Source: Geobacter sp. (lineage in GTDB: Bacteria > Desulfobacterota > Desulfuromonadia > Geobacterales > Geobacteraceae). Taken from it: a stretch of DNA of 64,000 nt. Both the position numbers and the translations under genes were made by a program. Positions 1 to 8,620 of the stretch are shown in pieces (within the stretch, counting starts at the first letter, position 1; the number at the start of each line of letters is the position of its first letter). A model generated the notes under the pieces. The model did not search any database, was not told the origin of the DNA, and saw nothing but the letters and a program-made list of their open reading frames with translations. Where the stretch lies: assembly GCA_003574885.1 (NCBI GenBank), contig PJFC01000001.1:558001-622000 (forward strand), read 5' to 3'.

Positions 1-211
1 CATACCGGATCGTTGCCGCCAAGGTACGGGCCGAGCCGCGCAGTCTGGCGGCATCGGTGGACGGAAGTCGGGGAAAGACCAAGAGCGCCACCATCGCAAG
101 AATGGCCAGCACCACCACCAGTTCGATGAGGGTAAAACCGCCGGGAAGGCAGTTTTGAGTTTTGACCCAAACTACGGGCCTGAAGAGTTTTGAATTTTGA
201 GTTATTGTCAC
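1..211 (-). CDS. gspH: Type II secretion pseudopilin GspH (partial, N-terminal part)
   Basis: Only the first ~70 codons lie in the window; the gene continues past base 1. The reverse strand encodes a prepilin-type signal, GG^FTLIELVVVLAI, followed by the hydrophobic N-terminal helix of a pseudopilin, so cleavage and methylation by the prepilin peptidase is expected. It is the sixth gene of the gspC-D-E-F-G-H order, which is why I call it GspH and not another minor pseudopilin. The start is uncertain: no ATG lies in frame ahead of the signal, the GTG at 211-209 is the best candidate, and it has no clear ribosome binding site. A 229-base gap with a palindromic repeat separates it from gspG. Confidence 0.75.
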   Translation of the reverse strand, partial: MTITQNSKLFRPVVWVKTQNCLPGGFTLIELVVVLAILAMVALLVFPRLPSTDAARLRGSARTLAATIRY

Positions 212-254
212 AGCAACTCGAAAAATATGTCGAAGCCCATAAAACTAATCCGAC

Positions 255-440
255 AGGGACGCGATTTTTGTGCGAGATCAAGGCTGACGTAGCACCCTGA
301 CATCGGGCATAAACAGTGCTACGCCGCACAATTTCACTTGTGAAATTGGACCGCGAAGGCGCCCCGAAGGGGGCGGCCGACAGGACGAGTCTCAAGGAAT
401 TCCGAAGGCCAACGCCGAGATTGCGGAAAAGGCGTGTTCG
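255..440 (+). repeat. Palindromic intergenic repeat, copy 1 (with extra internal segment)
   Basis: This is one of three related copies in the window (others at 28193-28320 and 35941-36060). The core is a stem-loop with outer arms CGTAGCAC (288-295) and GTGCTACG (316-323) and an inner stem around CCTGA/TCGGG (296-307). The right flank (393-440) matches copy 2 closely. Relative to copy 2, about 62 bases (332-393) are extra; they contain the perfect palindrome AATTTCACTTGTGAAATT and a second hairpin, GCGCCCCGAAGGGGGCG. The right end stops exactly at the gspG stop codon. No protein is encoded. Confidence 0.7.
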
Positions 441-884
441 CTACTTCATGTCATAGTTGCATATGTCCGCATCCTTCCCTTCTCCCCCCTTGACGCTGTC
501 GGCGCCGAGGGAACAGAGGTCGTAGTCACTGTGCTCTCCGGGGGAGAGGTAGACGTAGTCGGTCTTCCACGGGTCCTGGGGGACCTGCTTACTCTCCAGG
601 TATCCCTCGGCCTTGTAGTTCTTAGGTATAACCCCCACGGTCGGCTTGGTAATGAGGGCCGCCAGGCCCTGCTCGGTGGACGGATAGACGCCGTTGTCCA
701 GCTTGTAGAGCTTGAGTGCGCTTTCGATATCCCTGATCTGGTTCTTGGCTACCGTTATCTTGGCCTCGTCGCTCCGCCCCATGATCTTGGGAGCAACCAG
801 GGCTGCCAGCAGGGCGAGAATGACGATCACCACCATGATCTCGATGAGGGTGAAGCCGCGGTTGTCGCGTAAGGTGTTGTGCAT
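441..884 (-). CDS. gspG: Type II secretion major pseudopilin GspG
   Basis: 147-residue major pseudopilin, the main subunit of the periplasmic pseudopilus that pushes substrates through the GspD pore. The short leader MHNTLRDNRG is followed by the cleavage site G^FTLIEIMVVIVIL and a ~20-residue hydrophobic helix. The C-terminal domain has the family's YPSTEQGLAAL and the VPQDPWKTDYVYLSPG block. The start is ATG at 884 because GAGGAG sits nine bases upstream; an ATG nine codons earlier lacks a good site. It follows gspF with a 54-base gap containing an 11-bp inverted repeat. Confidence 0.95.
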   Translation of the reverse strand: MHNTLRDNRGFTLIEIMVVIVILALLAALVAPKIMGRSDEAKITVAKNQIRDIESALKLYKLDNGVYPSTEQGLAALITKPTVGVIPKNYKAEGYLESKQVPQDPWKTDYVYLSPGEHSDYDLCSLGADSVKGGEGKDADICNYDMK

Positions 885-904
885 GGGTAAATTCTCCTCT
901 TGTG

Positions 905-938
905 GGTTCAACGTTCGAGGTTGTGTTAACGTTGAACC
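905..938. promoter_or_regulatory. Inverted repeat between gspF and gspG
   Basis: GGTTCAACGTT (905-915) and AACGTTGAACC (928-938) form a perfect 11-bp stem with a 12-base loop, directly after the gspF stop and just upstream of the gspG ribosome binding site. There is no U-tract, so it is not a typical terminator. A plausible role is RNA processing or 3'-end protection that lets gspG be more abundant than gspF; this is inference. Confidence 0.5.
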
Positions 939-2150
939 TTATTTGACCAATTCATTCAACTGGAAGATGGGGAGCAGGACGGCAATGACCACGAAACCGA
1001 CACATACCCCCATCCCCAAAACCAAAAGCGGTTCCAGAAGAGCCATGGAACGGGTAACTGCGGTGTCGAATTCCTTCTGGAAGGCTGACCCGGCTTTGGC
1101 GAGCATTTGTTCCAATTCTCCCCCCTTTTCCCCCACTGCCACCATGTGGACAAGGAGGGGGGGAAAGAGCGGACTCTTGCCGAGGCCGGCCGCCAGGGTT
1201 CCCCCCTGGATCAGCTCTTCCCGCACCTGGGCCAGGCAGTTCCGGTATTCACGGTTAACCACGACCTCGCCGGTTATCTCCATGGAGCGGGTGACCGGCA
1301 CACCGCTGGCGAGAAGAAGCCCGAGGACCTTGGCAAAGCGGGAGAGAATCAGCTGCCTGGTGAGACCTCCGACGATGGGGAGGCGAACCATCCAGTGGTC
1401 CTGCCATTGTCGGACGCTTTCCTTACGTCTCAGTCGGTCATAACCGAGGAGTGCCCCGCAGCCGAGCAGCACCACGAGCCACCACCACTTTTGGAGGACC
1501 GAGCTCACCTTGATGAGTATGATGGTGATGAACGGCAGGGTTGCCTTGCTATCCTGGAAGACGGTGATAATCTTCGGTACCACGAAGGAGAGCAGGAACA
1601 GCATCACCCCGCTTCCGACAATGAGCATCAGGACCGGGTAGGCAAGGGAGGTGACCACCTTGCTCCGGACAGCTTCCTGGTCTTCCAGAAAGTCCGCGAG
1701 TTTTTCCAGGACGGTTTCCAGCGCCCCGCTCGCCTCGCCTGCCGCCACCATGCTGATGTAGCTTTCGCTGAAGACATGGGGTTCGCTGGCAAAGGCCTTT
1801 GCCAGGGGGGCACCCTCCGCCAGCCGGTCCCTGATCCGGTTGAGGATATTTTTGAGCTCTCCCGGACGTTCCTGCTCGTAGAGGGTAGTAACCGACTCGT
1901 ACACCGGCACCGACGAGCCGAGGAGGGTAGCAAGCCGGCGTGTCATCAGGGCGAGTTCGGAAAGACTCACCCGGTGTTTCAGGCTCCACCGTGCCTTTCC
2001 CCCGGTTTGTTCCGAATCGGGGACGAGTTCTTTCGGGTAGAGCCCCTTGTTTTTCAGCCGCAATTGGGCATCGTGGAGGTTGTCAGCGTCGATGGTGCCG
2101 GTTGCGACCGAGCCGGAGGCCTTGAATGCACTATAGCGGAAGGTCGGCAT
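939..2150 (-). CDS. gspF: Type II secretion inner-membrane platform protein GspF
   Basis: 403-residue polytopic protein that links the GspE ATPase to pseudopilus assembly in the inner membrane. It has the two repeated GspF domains (roughly residues 65-190 and 270-395), each followed by hydrophobic segments, for example SYISMVAAGEASGALETVL in the first and HMVAVGEKGGELEQML in the second. The length is typical. Its first 20 bases overlap the 3' end of gspE, indicating translational coupling. Confidence 0.96.
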   Translation of the reverse strand: MPTFRYSAFKASGSVATGTIDADNLHDAQLRLKNKGLYPKELVPDSEQTGGKARWSLKHRVSLSELALMTRRLATLLGSSVPVYESVTTLYEQERPGELKNILNRIRDRLAEGAPLAKAFASEPHVFSESYISMVAAGEASGALETVLEKLADFLEDQEAVRSKVVTSLAYPVLMLIVGSGVMLFLLSFVVPKIITVFQDSKATLPFITIILIKVSSVLQKWWWLVVLLGCGALLGYDRLRRKESVRQWQDHWMVRLPIVGGLTRQLILSRFAKVLGLLLASGVPVTRSMEITGEVVVNREYRNCLAQVREELIQGGTLAAGLGKSPLFPPLLVHMVAVGEKGGELEQMLAKAGSAFQKEFDTAVTRSMALLEPLLVLGMGVCVGFVVIAVLLPIFQLNELVK

Positions 2151-3693
2151 AGTCCTCCTGGGTTACCCGCAGGACCTCCTCGATGGTGGTGATACCGGCG
2201 GCAGCTTTCGCCAAGCCGTCGTCCCTTAGTGTCCGCATGCCTTTGCTCAAGGCGTACTCCTTGATGACGCCGGCCGGTGTGCGGCGAATAATCATGGAAC
2301 AGAGCTCCGCGTCGACCAGGAGGAGCTCGTAAATACCGACCCGGCCGATAGTGCCGAGGTTGAAGCACCGGTCGCACCCTCGGCCCCGGTAGAGCAGGGG
2401 CGGCAGGGATATCCCGGCATATTCGCGGTCAGGCTGGTACGATTCCTTGCAGTGGGGGCAGATGACCCGCACCAGTCGCTGAGCCAGGACCGCCGACAGG
2501 GTGGAAGCGACCATGAACGGTTCGATTCCCATGTCGATGAGGCGGGTCACCGCAGTGGCTGCGTCGTTCGTATGAAGGGTGGAGAGGACCAGGTGGCCGG
2601 TGAGAGATGCCTGCATGGCAATCTCTGCCGTTTCCGCGTCCCGGATCTCGCCGACCATGATGATGTCAGGGTCCTGGCGCAGGATGGAGCGGAGGCCGTT
2701 TGCAAAGGTGAGGTCAATCTTCGGGTTGACCTGAATCTGGCCGATCCCCTTCAGCTGGTATTCGATCGGGTCTTCGATGGTGATGATGTTCTTTTCCGGC
2801 GAGTTGAGCCAGGAAAGGGAGGCGTAGATGGTGGTCGACTTGCCGCTGCCGGTCGGTCCGGTCACCAGGACGATTCCGTTGGAACGAGACAGGAGCCGTT
2901 CCATGGTCTTCACGTCACCGGGGGCAAAACCGATGTCTGCCAGTGATAGCACCCCTTTCTTCTTGTCGAGCAGTCGGAGCACCACCCGTTCGCCGAAGAA
3001 GGTGGGGATTATGGAGACGCGGATGTCCACGTCCCGGCCGGCAACGATGACCCGTATCCGACCGTCCTGGGGAAGGCGCTTTTCGGCGATGTTGAGGGAG
3101 GCCATGATCTTGACCCGGGAGATGAGTGCCTCCTGGACCACCTTGGGAGGAGCGAGCATCTTGTAGAGGATGCCGTCGATCCGGAAACGGACCTCAAGTT
3201 CGCGCTCGTACGGCTCGATATGGATATCGCTGGCCCGCTCTTTTACCGCCTGGAAGAGGATGGAGTTGAGAAGCCGGATGACCGGCGCCTCGTCGGCGAG
3301 ATCGAGAAGGTCCTTCGGCACGGCGAGTTCGGTGGCAATGGTGGAGAGATCCTCACCCTGCAACTCTTCCACGACATCCTGGGCTGATCCTGAGAGCCGG
3401 GAGTAGAGGCGGTTTATGGAGTCCAGAAGCACCTGCTGTGGCACCAGCACGGCGGCCGGCTGCATGGCGAAAAGGCCTCGCAGTTCGTCCAGGGGAAGGA
3501 GGTTGGCGGGGTCGCCGATGGCTACCAGGAGCCGCCCTTCCTCCTCGCGCAAGGGAAGGAGAAGGTTGGTGCGGGCGAAAGCAAGGGGCAGTTTCTCCAG
3601 AAGTGACGTATCCACCTGGCTGTCGTCGATCTCTGTCTGACAGGGGAGGTCGAACCGGCCGGCAAGTTTTTCAAGTTCCGCGGTCGTTGTCAT
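2131..3693 (-). CDS. gspE: Type II secretion ATPase GspE
   Basis: 520-residue cytoplasmic ATPase that powers type II secretion. It has an N-terminal N1/N2 domain, Walker A GPTGSGKST at residues 279-287, an Asp-box region (ITIEDPIEYQLKGIGQIQV), Walker B (DPDIIMVGEIRDAETAEIA), the His-box (TGHLVLSTLHTNDA) and the zinc-binding tetracysteine element CPHC...CDRC around residues 420-455. All catalytic motifs are intact. It overlaps gspD by four bases upstream and gspF by 20 downstream. Confidence 0.97.
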   Translation of the reverse strand: MTTTAELEKLAGRFDLPCQTEIDDSQVDTSLLEKLPLAFARTNLLLPLREEEGRLLVAIGDPANLLPLDELRGLFAMQPAAVLVPQQVLLDSINRLYSRLSGSAQDVVEELQGEDLSTIATELAVPKDLLDLADEAPVIRLLNSILFQAVKERASDIHIEPYERELEVRFRIDGILYKMLAPPKVVQEALISRVKIMASLNIAEKRLPQDGRIRVIVAGRDVDIRVSIIPTFFGERVVLRLLDKKKGVLSLADIGFAPGDVKTMERLLSRSNGIVLVTGPTGSGKSTTIYASLSWLNSPEKNIITIEDPIEYQLKGIGQIQVNPKIDLTFANGLRSILRQDPDIIMVGEIRDAETAEIAMQASLTGHLVLSTLHTNDAATAVTRLIDMGIEPFMVASTLSAVLAQRLVRVICPHCKESYQPDREYAGISLPPLLYRGRGCDRCFNLGTIGRVGIYELLLVDAELCSMIIRRTPAGVIKEYALSKGMRTLRDDGLAKAAAGITTIEEVLRVTQEDYADLPL

Positions 3694-5624
3694 TGCTTCG
3701 GTTGTGTCTCCTCGGCCTTCTTGCCGAATTGTTGCAGCTGTCCGTTGATATTGAGTTCGCTGTCGCCGGTGCTGGCATCATTGAACTGTTGTTTCTGCTG
3801 GGTCATGACCTCGGCCATTTCCTCTGCGCCCCTGACAATGCGGGGGGTGAGGACGATCATCAGGTTGGTCTTTTTCCGTTCCTTCCCCTTGGTCTTGAAG
3901 AGCCAGCCGAGGAGCGGGATGTCCCCCAGGATAGGTATCTTGTTGACAGTCTCCGTTTCCTGGTCCTGGATCAGGCCGCCGATGACCACGGTATCCTTGT
4001 CTTTGACGACAACTGAGGTCTTGGCCGAACGTTTTGTGGTGGTAATGTCGGCGGCGGCACCCTTGTTGAGAGCGTCCTTCACCGCGGATATCTCCTGGTA
4101 GATGTCGAGCTTGACGTACTCCCCTTCGCTGATCTGTGGGGTGATCTTGAGGGTGATGCCGGTGTCCTTTCGTTCCACGTTGGACGTCTGCGCCACGCCG
4201 GTATTGTATGAAGTGCTTGAGGTGAGGAACGGCACGTTTTCGCCGACGAAGATCTCTGCCTCCTTGTTGTCGGAGGTCAGAATATTGGGGGTGGAAAGCA
4301 CATTCACGGTGCCGTCCGAAAAGAGTGCCTTGATATTGCCGGCGAGCTGGAGGTTGGTGGTGCCGGCAACCCCCTTCAGAAAAGCGGTGATGAGCGCCTG
4401 GGCCGGGTCCGTGGCGCCGACGAAGTTGAACGGGTCAAAAGCGCCGGCCGCGGCCGTGCTGCCGGTGACACCGCCTCCCGTTACCCCCAGCTGCGTTCCG
4501 AACTCCTTCAGCTTGTCCAGGGACACCTCAGCGATAAGAGCCTGAACAAAGACCTGCCGCCGGCGGCGATCGAGCTTCTGTATTACCTGGAGGAGGTTCT
4601 GATAGTCGTTGGGTGAGGCCATTATGATGAGGGAGTTGGTTGCCTTGTCAGGAGTAACGGTTATCTTTCCCCCCTCGAAGGGTGACTGTTGCGGTGCAGC
4701 AGCAGCCGCGCCCGGTGCTGTGACGGCAGCGGCGGTAACTCCCTTTACTACCCCGTCGAGCACCTTGGCCACCTCGGTGGCGTCGGCATTTTCAAGGGAG
4801 TAGACGTTGACCTTGCTGCTGGAGGTTGGGGGGACCACGTCGATCATGGCGACGAGTTTCTTGATGTCCTCCTTGTCCTTGTCACTGCCGAAAACGATGA
4901 GTGCGTTCAGGCGGGTGTCGGCGACCACGATGTTTGCTGTGGCGGTACCTTGCCCAGCGGTCTTCCCGCCCTTGTCCTTACTCTTCAGCCACTCCTGGAC
5001 CACCTTGGCCACACTGTCGGCAGCGGCGTTCTTCAGGAAGACCAGTTCCGCCTTGTCGCGCAGCTGGCCGGAGTCGATCAGCTTCAGGATGCCGAGGATC
5101 TTCTCGATGTTGAGGGAGGAATCCACCACCAGTAGCATGTTGGACGGCCCGAAGGCGGAGATGTACCCGTCCTTGGAAACCACCGGCTGGAGAAAAGTGA
5201 CCGCTTCCTGGCTGGAGATGTTTTCAAGGGAAATTACCCGGGCGACGTATGCCTCATTCACCGCCCCTCGCTCCTTGTCGCTTAATATCTTCATTCCTGA
5301 CTGTTTGGCAGCGGAGATGGGGATGATCTTGTAGACCCTGCCGGCCTGGACGATGGTAAATCCCTTCAGCTCCAGTACCGACGTGAAGACATTGAACGCC
5401 TCGTCGGTAGAAAGCTTTGCGGGGGAGAATACCGATATCTTCCCCTTGACCCGGTCGTCCATGACGAAATTTTTCCCCGTCAGGTCGCTGATGAACTTGG
5501 CCATGGTGGAGATGTCCACCTCGTTGAAGTTCAGCACGACACCCTTGGCGTGGGCAGCTGCCGGTAGCGTCAGAAGGAACAGAAGGAGAGCTGTGGTGAT
5601 GATGCGTGAAATATGCCTGATCAA
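3690..5624 (-). CDS. gspD: Type II secretion secretin GspD
   Basis: Outer-membrane secretin, 644 residues from the preferred start. It has N-terminal N0-N3 domains (repeats such as VLNFNEVDISTMAKFISDL), a low-complexity Ala/Pro/Gly linker in N3, and a C-terminal secretin domain with VPFL and the VVIGGLIQDQ/KIPILGDIPLLGWLF motifs. I choose TTG at 5624: GGAGG lies six bases upstream, and the product starts with a standard signal peptide, MIRHISRIITTALLLFLLTL, ending PAAAHA. The upstream ATG at 5702 overlaps the gspC stop (ATGA), lacks a ribosome binding site and would add 26 polar residues. Automatic annotation may use 5702. Confidence 0.93.
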   Translation of the reverse strand: MIRHISRIITTALLLFLLTLPAAAHAKGVVLNFNEVDISTMAKFISDLTGKNFVMDDRVKGKISVFSPAKLSTDEAFNVFTSVLELKGFTIVQAGRVYKIIPISAAKQSGMKILSDKERGAVNEAYVARVISLENISSQEAVTFLQPVVSKDGYISAFGPSNMLLVVDSSLNIEKILGILKLIDSGQLRDKAELVFLKNAAADSVAKVVQEWLKSKDKGGKTAGQGTATANIVVADTRLNALIVFGSDKDKEDIKKLVAMIDVVPPTSSSKVNVYSLENADATEVAKVLDGVVKGVTAAAVTAPGAAAAAPQQSPFEGGKITVTPDKATNSLIIMASPNDYQNLLQVIQKLDRRRRQVFVQALIAEVSLDKLKEFGTQLGVTGGGVTGSTAAAGAFDPFNFVGATDPAQALITAFLKGVAGTTNLQLAGNIKALFSDGTVNVLSTPNILTSDNKEAEIFVGENVPFLTSSTSYNTGVAQTSNVERKDTGITLKITPQISEGEYVKLDIYQEISAVKDALNKGAAADITTTKRSAKTSVVVKDKDTVVIGGLIQDQETETVNKIPILGDIPLLGWLFKTKGKERKKTNLMIVLTPRIVRGAEEMAEVMTQQKQQFNDASTGDSELNINGQLQQFGKKAEETQPKQ

Positions 5625-5698
5625 GGGAAGCCTCCACAAGAGGTACAGGGAAAAGGGTGGGGATGGTTTCTGAACCGTAATCGCCACTGTTACCTGCC

Positions 5699-6571
5699 TC
5701 ATCGTATGTCGTACGTGAACGTTGCCGGTTGGCCGTCCCGGACAAGGTCGAGCTTGATGCGGCTCTGCCCCTTAAGGGATGCCAGCGACTGGATAGCTTT
5801 TTCCGGGGAATCGATGGGGAAATCGTTTATCCGAAGGAGTACGTCGCTGTTTTTCATGCCGATGGTGCTGAAAATCCCCCCAGGACGGACCTCCGAGACT
5901 CTGAATCCTTCTACCTTGCCGTCCTTCATGCTCGGAAGGAGGCGTGCATCGGTCATGGCCTGGCCGATATTGTCCAGCGCCGCGTTGAGGGCGCGTTGGT
6001 CGATGACGTAGCTTCCCGCTCCAACTTGCGTGGCAAGACCGCTTCTTGCCGGAACCGGTTGCTGACCGCCGTCAGATCCGGCTTCGGTGGCCACTGCCGT
6101 CGGGGTGAGTATATTCACCTTTTGGCCGCCGGCCAGGATTTCGGCGCTTTCCTTCTGGACAGACACCAGCGGTCCCATGCCGTACACCTGGTCGCCGAGC
6201 CGGAAAACCCGTTCTTCCTTGGTGGAAATCTTCTGGATCAGGGCGAATGTTTCACGAAACGAGCCGCGAGCGGTGCCGAGGAGGAGCAGGTCGCTCTGGG
6301 AGGTCCCACTCCCCTGTTTTGCAGAGGAAGCTGCGGTGATGGGGGTCAGCTGTCCCTGGGTCGCCCTGCCGAACAACCCCTTGGTGAGGATCGGCGCGAA
6401 GGACATGAGATCGTCGGCGGCAGGGGGGGGAGTGGTGATGGCCTGATTTTTTGTTCCGCTGGGGAATAGTTTGCCAAGGCGGAACGAGACAAGATCAGAG
6501 GCGATCATGGCAATGACCGAGAGGATGAGGAGCGTGAGTGCGATGTTAAGGGGCAAGACCCATTTCTGCAT
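5699..6571 (-). CDS. gspC: Type II secretion inner-membrane protein GspC
   Basis: 290-residue bitopic inner-membrane protein that couples the inner-membrane platform to the secretin. One transmembrane helix lies at residues ~7-25, followed by a Pro/Thr-rich linker, the homology region (LLLLGTARGSFRETFALIQ, residues ~95-150) and a C-terminal PDZ domain (SEVRPGGIFSTIGMKNSDVL, residues ~200-288). It is the first gene of the gsp operon and has a sigma70-like promoter about 40 bases upstream. Confidence 0.92.
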   Translation of the reverse strand: MQKWVLPLNIALTLLILSVIAMIASDLVSFRLGKLFPSGTKNQAITTPPPAADDLMSFAPILTKGLFGRATQGQLTPITAASSAKQGSGTSQSDLLLLGTARGSFRETFALIQKISTKEERVFRLGDQVYGMGPLVSVQKESAEILAGGQKVNILTPTAVATEAGSDGGQQPVPARSGLATQVGAGSYVIDQRALNAALDNIGQAMTDARLLPSMKDGKVEGFRVSEVRPGGIFSTIGMKNSDVLLRINDFPIDSPEKAIQSLASLKGQSRIKLDLVRDGQPATFTYDIR

Positions 6572-6608
6572 GCTGGCTACCCTTTGCCGAGGTTATTGAA
6601 ACCAGGAA

Positions 6609-6637
6609 AATATAGTAGATGTACCCGTTATATGCAA
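6609..6637 (-). promoter_or_regulatory. Sigma70-like promoter of the gsp operon
   Basis: On the minus strand, TTGCAT (6637-6632) and TATATT (6614-6609) are separated by 17 bases, in the 217-base gap upstream of gspC. Position and spacing fit the promoter of the secretion operon. The remaining gap toward mqnB shows no clear plus-strand promoter. Confidence 0.55.
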
Positions 6638-6833
6638 GGGGAAAGAGGGTGTATTGGTCGTCTGCGATGTATCAACTGTGGTGGTTCCGGTTCAAGAAAC
6701 GGTCGGTTTTAGAAGTTTCCCGCAAAGTATGCTTCATCCCGGCGACAGATGCAAGTTTCCCGTGCCGTGAAAGGGGTAGAAACAAAGAGTGAAGTTGAAT
6801 TCACCGCTTCTCTTGTGCTACCATCGTGCAATC

Positions 6834-7604
6834 ATGGATACATTCACACCGAACAACGGTGCACCGGTGCTTGTAACCGCTGCCACCCCTCAGGAACTCG
6901 ATTATCTGGTACGTGCCGTCGGCCCGGGAAGGGCGGATACCCTCCTGCCCCACGAGGTGCATTCGGGGGTGATTGACGGTGTGTCAGTGTTATTGGCGTT
7001 GACCGGCATCGGAAAGGTCAACGCCGCCTCGACCCTGACCCTGCTCGTGGACCGTTACCGGCCACGGCTTGTCATCAATACCGGCTGTGCCGGAGCCTAT
7101 GGTGGCAGCGGCCTCAGGGTAGGCGACCTGGCGGTGGCCAGCGTCGAAGTTTACGGTGATGACGGCGTTCTCACCCCTGCCGGCTGGGAGCCTCTGGATT
7201 TCATCGGCATCCCGTTGCTGGAACGGAAGGGGCGGCACTATTTCAATGAGTTCCCCCTCTCGTTCTCCGCAAGCGAAAAGGCCATGCAACTGGCGGCGGC
7301 CCTCGGTATCCCCCTCAAACGGGGGCGCTTCGTCACCGTCTCAACCAGCAGCGGCACCTTGTCCCGCGGCATGGAGCTGGCGGGCCGGTTCGATGCCCTC
7401 TGTGAAAATATGGAAGGTGCGGCGGCGGCCCATGTATCGCTCATGTATGGCATTGACTGTCTGGAGTTGCGCGGCATCAGCAATCTGGTGGAAGACCGCG
7501 ATCTTTCCCGCTGGGACATTCTCCGGGCAGTTGAGAACGTCCAGCGCTTCGTGGTGAAATACATTCAGAGTCTCGCCTTCAAGGAGTTCGGATCCCGTGA
7601 GTGA
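6834..7604 (+). CDS. mqnB: Futalosine hydrolase MqnB
   Basis: About 256 residues of the nucleoside phosphorylase/hydrolase fold. MqnB releases the purine base from (aminodeoxy)futalosine to give dehypoxanthine futalosine in the futalosine route to menaquinone. Family features: N-terminal VLVTAATPQELDYLV, ALTGIGKVNAA, VINTGCAGAYG, and the C-terminal ENMEGAAAAH and ELRGISNLVEDRD blocks. Identity is reinforced by mqnD directly downstream with an 8-base overlap. The start is ambiguous: ATG 6834 gives a normal family N-terminus but no ribosome binding site, and GTG 6789 adds 15 residues. Confidence 0.9.
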   Translation: MDTFTPNNGAPVLVTAATPQELDYLVRAVGPGRADTLLPHEVHSGVIDGVSVLLALTGIGKVNAASTLTLLVDRYRPRLVINTGCAGAYGGSGLRVGDLAVASVEVYGDDGVLTPAGWEPLDFIGIPLLERKGRHYFNEFPLSFSASEKAMQLAAALGIPLKRGRFVTVSTSSGTLSRGMELAGRFDALCENMEGAAAAHVSLMYGIDCLELRGISNLVEDRDLSRWDILRAVENVQRFVVKYIQSLAFKEFGSRE

Positions 7605-8484
7605 GCTTTACGCCCCCCATATTCCTGCCGCTGTTCGTGGCGCGGAGGGCGACAGAGAACTGTCGTTGGGTTTCTCCCCCTGTCCCAACGACACCTTTAT
7701 CTTCAATGCCCTTGTCCACGGACTGGTGGGGTGTGACGGTTATCGCTTCCGGGAGCGACTGGAGGACGTGGAAACTCTCAACCGTCTCGTTCTGGCCGGA
7801 GCCTTTGACGTAAGCAAAATATCCTATCATCTGCTCGGTTTTGTCAGGGATGACTACGTCCTGCTCCGCTCCGGCGGCGCGCTTGGGAGGGGATGTGGTC
7901 CCCTGCTGGTTGCCCGGCAGCCGGTTCCCCTCGAATCACTGCGTGGAGCGCCGATCGCCGTTCCCGGCCGGTACACCACTGCCTGTCTGCTGCTCCGCCT
8001 GTTCGATCCGGCCCTCGACAACCTGGTCTTCATGCCGTTTCATGAGATAATGGGGGCCGTTGAGCGGGGTGAGGTGGCGGCGGGGGTCATCATCCACGAA
8101 TCACGCTTTACCTTTGCCAGCTACGGTCTGACCCGGCTTCTGGACCTGGGTGAGTGGTGGGAACGGGATTCGGGTTGCCCCATCCCCTTGGGGGGGATCG
8201 TCATGCGGCGCGAACTCGGCAATGATGTGGCCGCTATCGTCGAACGGGCGCTCCGGGCAAGCGTCGAATATGCCTTCGCCCATCCTGATTCCGCCAGCGG
8301 CTACGTACATGCCCATTCCCAGGAATTGAGCGATGAGGTGTGCGCGGCCCACATCAACCTCTACGTCAATCCTTTCTCCCTTGCCCTCGGACCAGAGGGC
8401 GAATCTGCTGTTGCCACCCTCATGGGGCGTGCCGAAAAAGTGGGACTCATACCCGCCTCAACCCACAGCCTCTTCCTCCCCTGA
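7597..8484 (+). CDS. mqnD: 1,4-dihydroxy-6-naphthoate synthase MqnD
   Basis: 295-residue enzyme with a periplasmic-binding-protein fold that converts cyclic dehypoxanthine futalosine to 1,4-dihydroxy-6-naphthoate in menaquinone synthesis. Diagnostic segments: LGFSPCPNDTFIFNALVHG near the N-terminus, the RYTTACLLLRL phosphate/ligand-loop region, and VAAGVIIHESRFTFASYGL. The GTG start at 7597 is preceded by AAGGAG and overlaps the mqnB stop. Menaquinone is the quinone of anaerobic respiration in this group. Confidence 0.94.
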   Translation: MSELYAPHIPAAVRGAEGDRELSLGFSPCPNDTFIFNALVHGLVGCDGYRFRERLEDVETLNRLVLAGAFDVSKISYHLLGFVRDDYVLLRSGGALGRGCGPLLVARQPVPLESLRGAPIAVPGRYTTACLLLRLFDPALDNLVFMPFHEIMGAVERGEVAAGVIIHESRFTFASYGLTRLLDLGEWWERDSGCPIPLGGIVMRRELGNDVAAIVERALRASVEYAFAHPDSASGYVHAHSQELSDEVCAAHINLYVNPFSLALGPEGESAVATLMGRAEKVGLIPASTHSLFLP

Positions 8485-8563
8485 CGTTTCCCCGAATGCC
8501 TTCTTTGACTCGTTGTAACTACTTGAAAATTAAAACAAATGTCACGTTTTTTCCCGCTTTTTC

Positions 8564-8593
8564 TTGACTTGGGAAACATGTCTGTGCTATAAA
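8564..8593 (+). promoter_or_regulatory. Sigma70-like promoter of the RlpA-type gene
   Basis: TTGACT (8564-8569) and TATAAA (8588-8593) are separated by 18 bases (17 if CTATAA is used), about 28 bases before the ATG at 8621. The surrounding 136-base gap after mqnD is locally AT-rich. Confidence 0.65.
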
Positions 8594-8620
8594 GCCACCT
8601 CGCCCAAGAAGGAGGTGCGC

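Noticed and set aside
1107-2192. 361-residue plus-strand frame opposite gspF
   Set aside because: Antisense shadow of the intact GspF frame in GC-rich DNA; its translation resembles no protein family I recognise.
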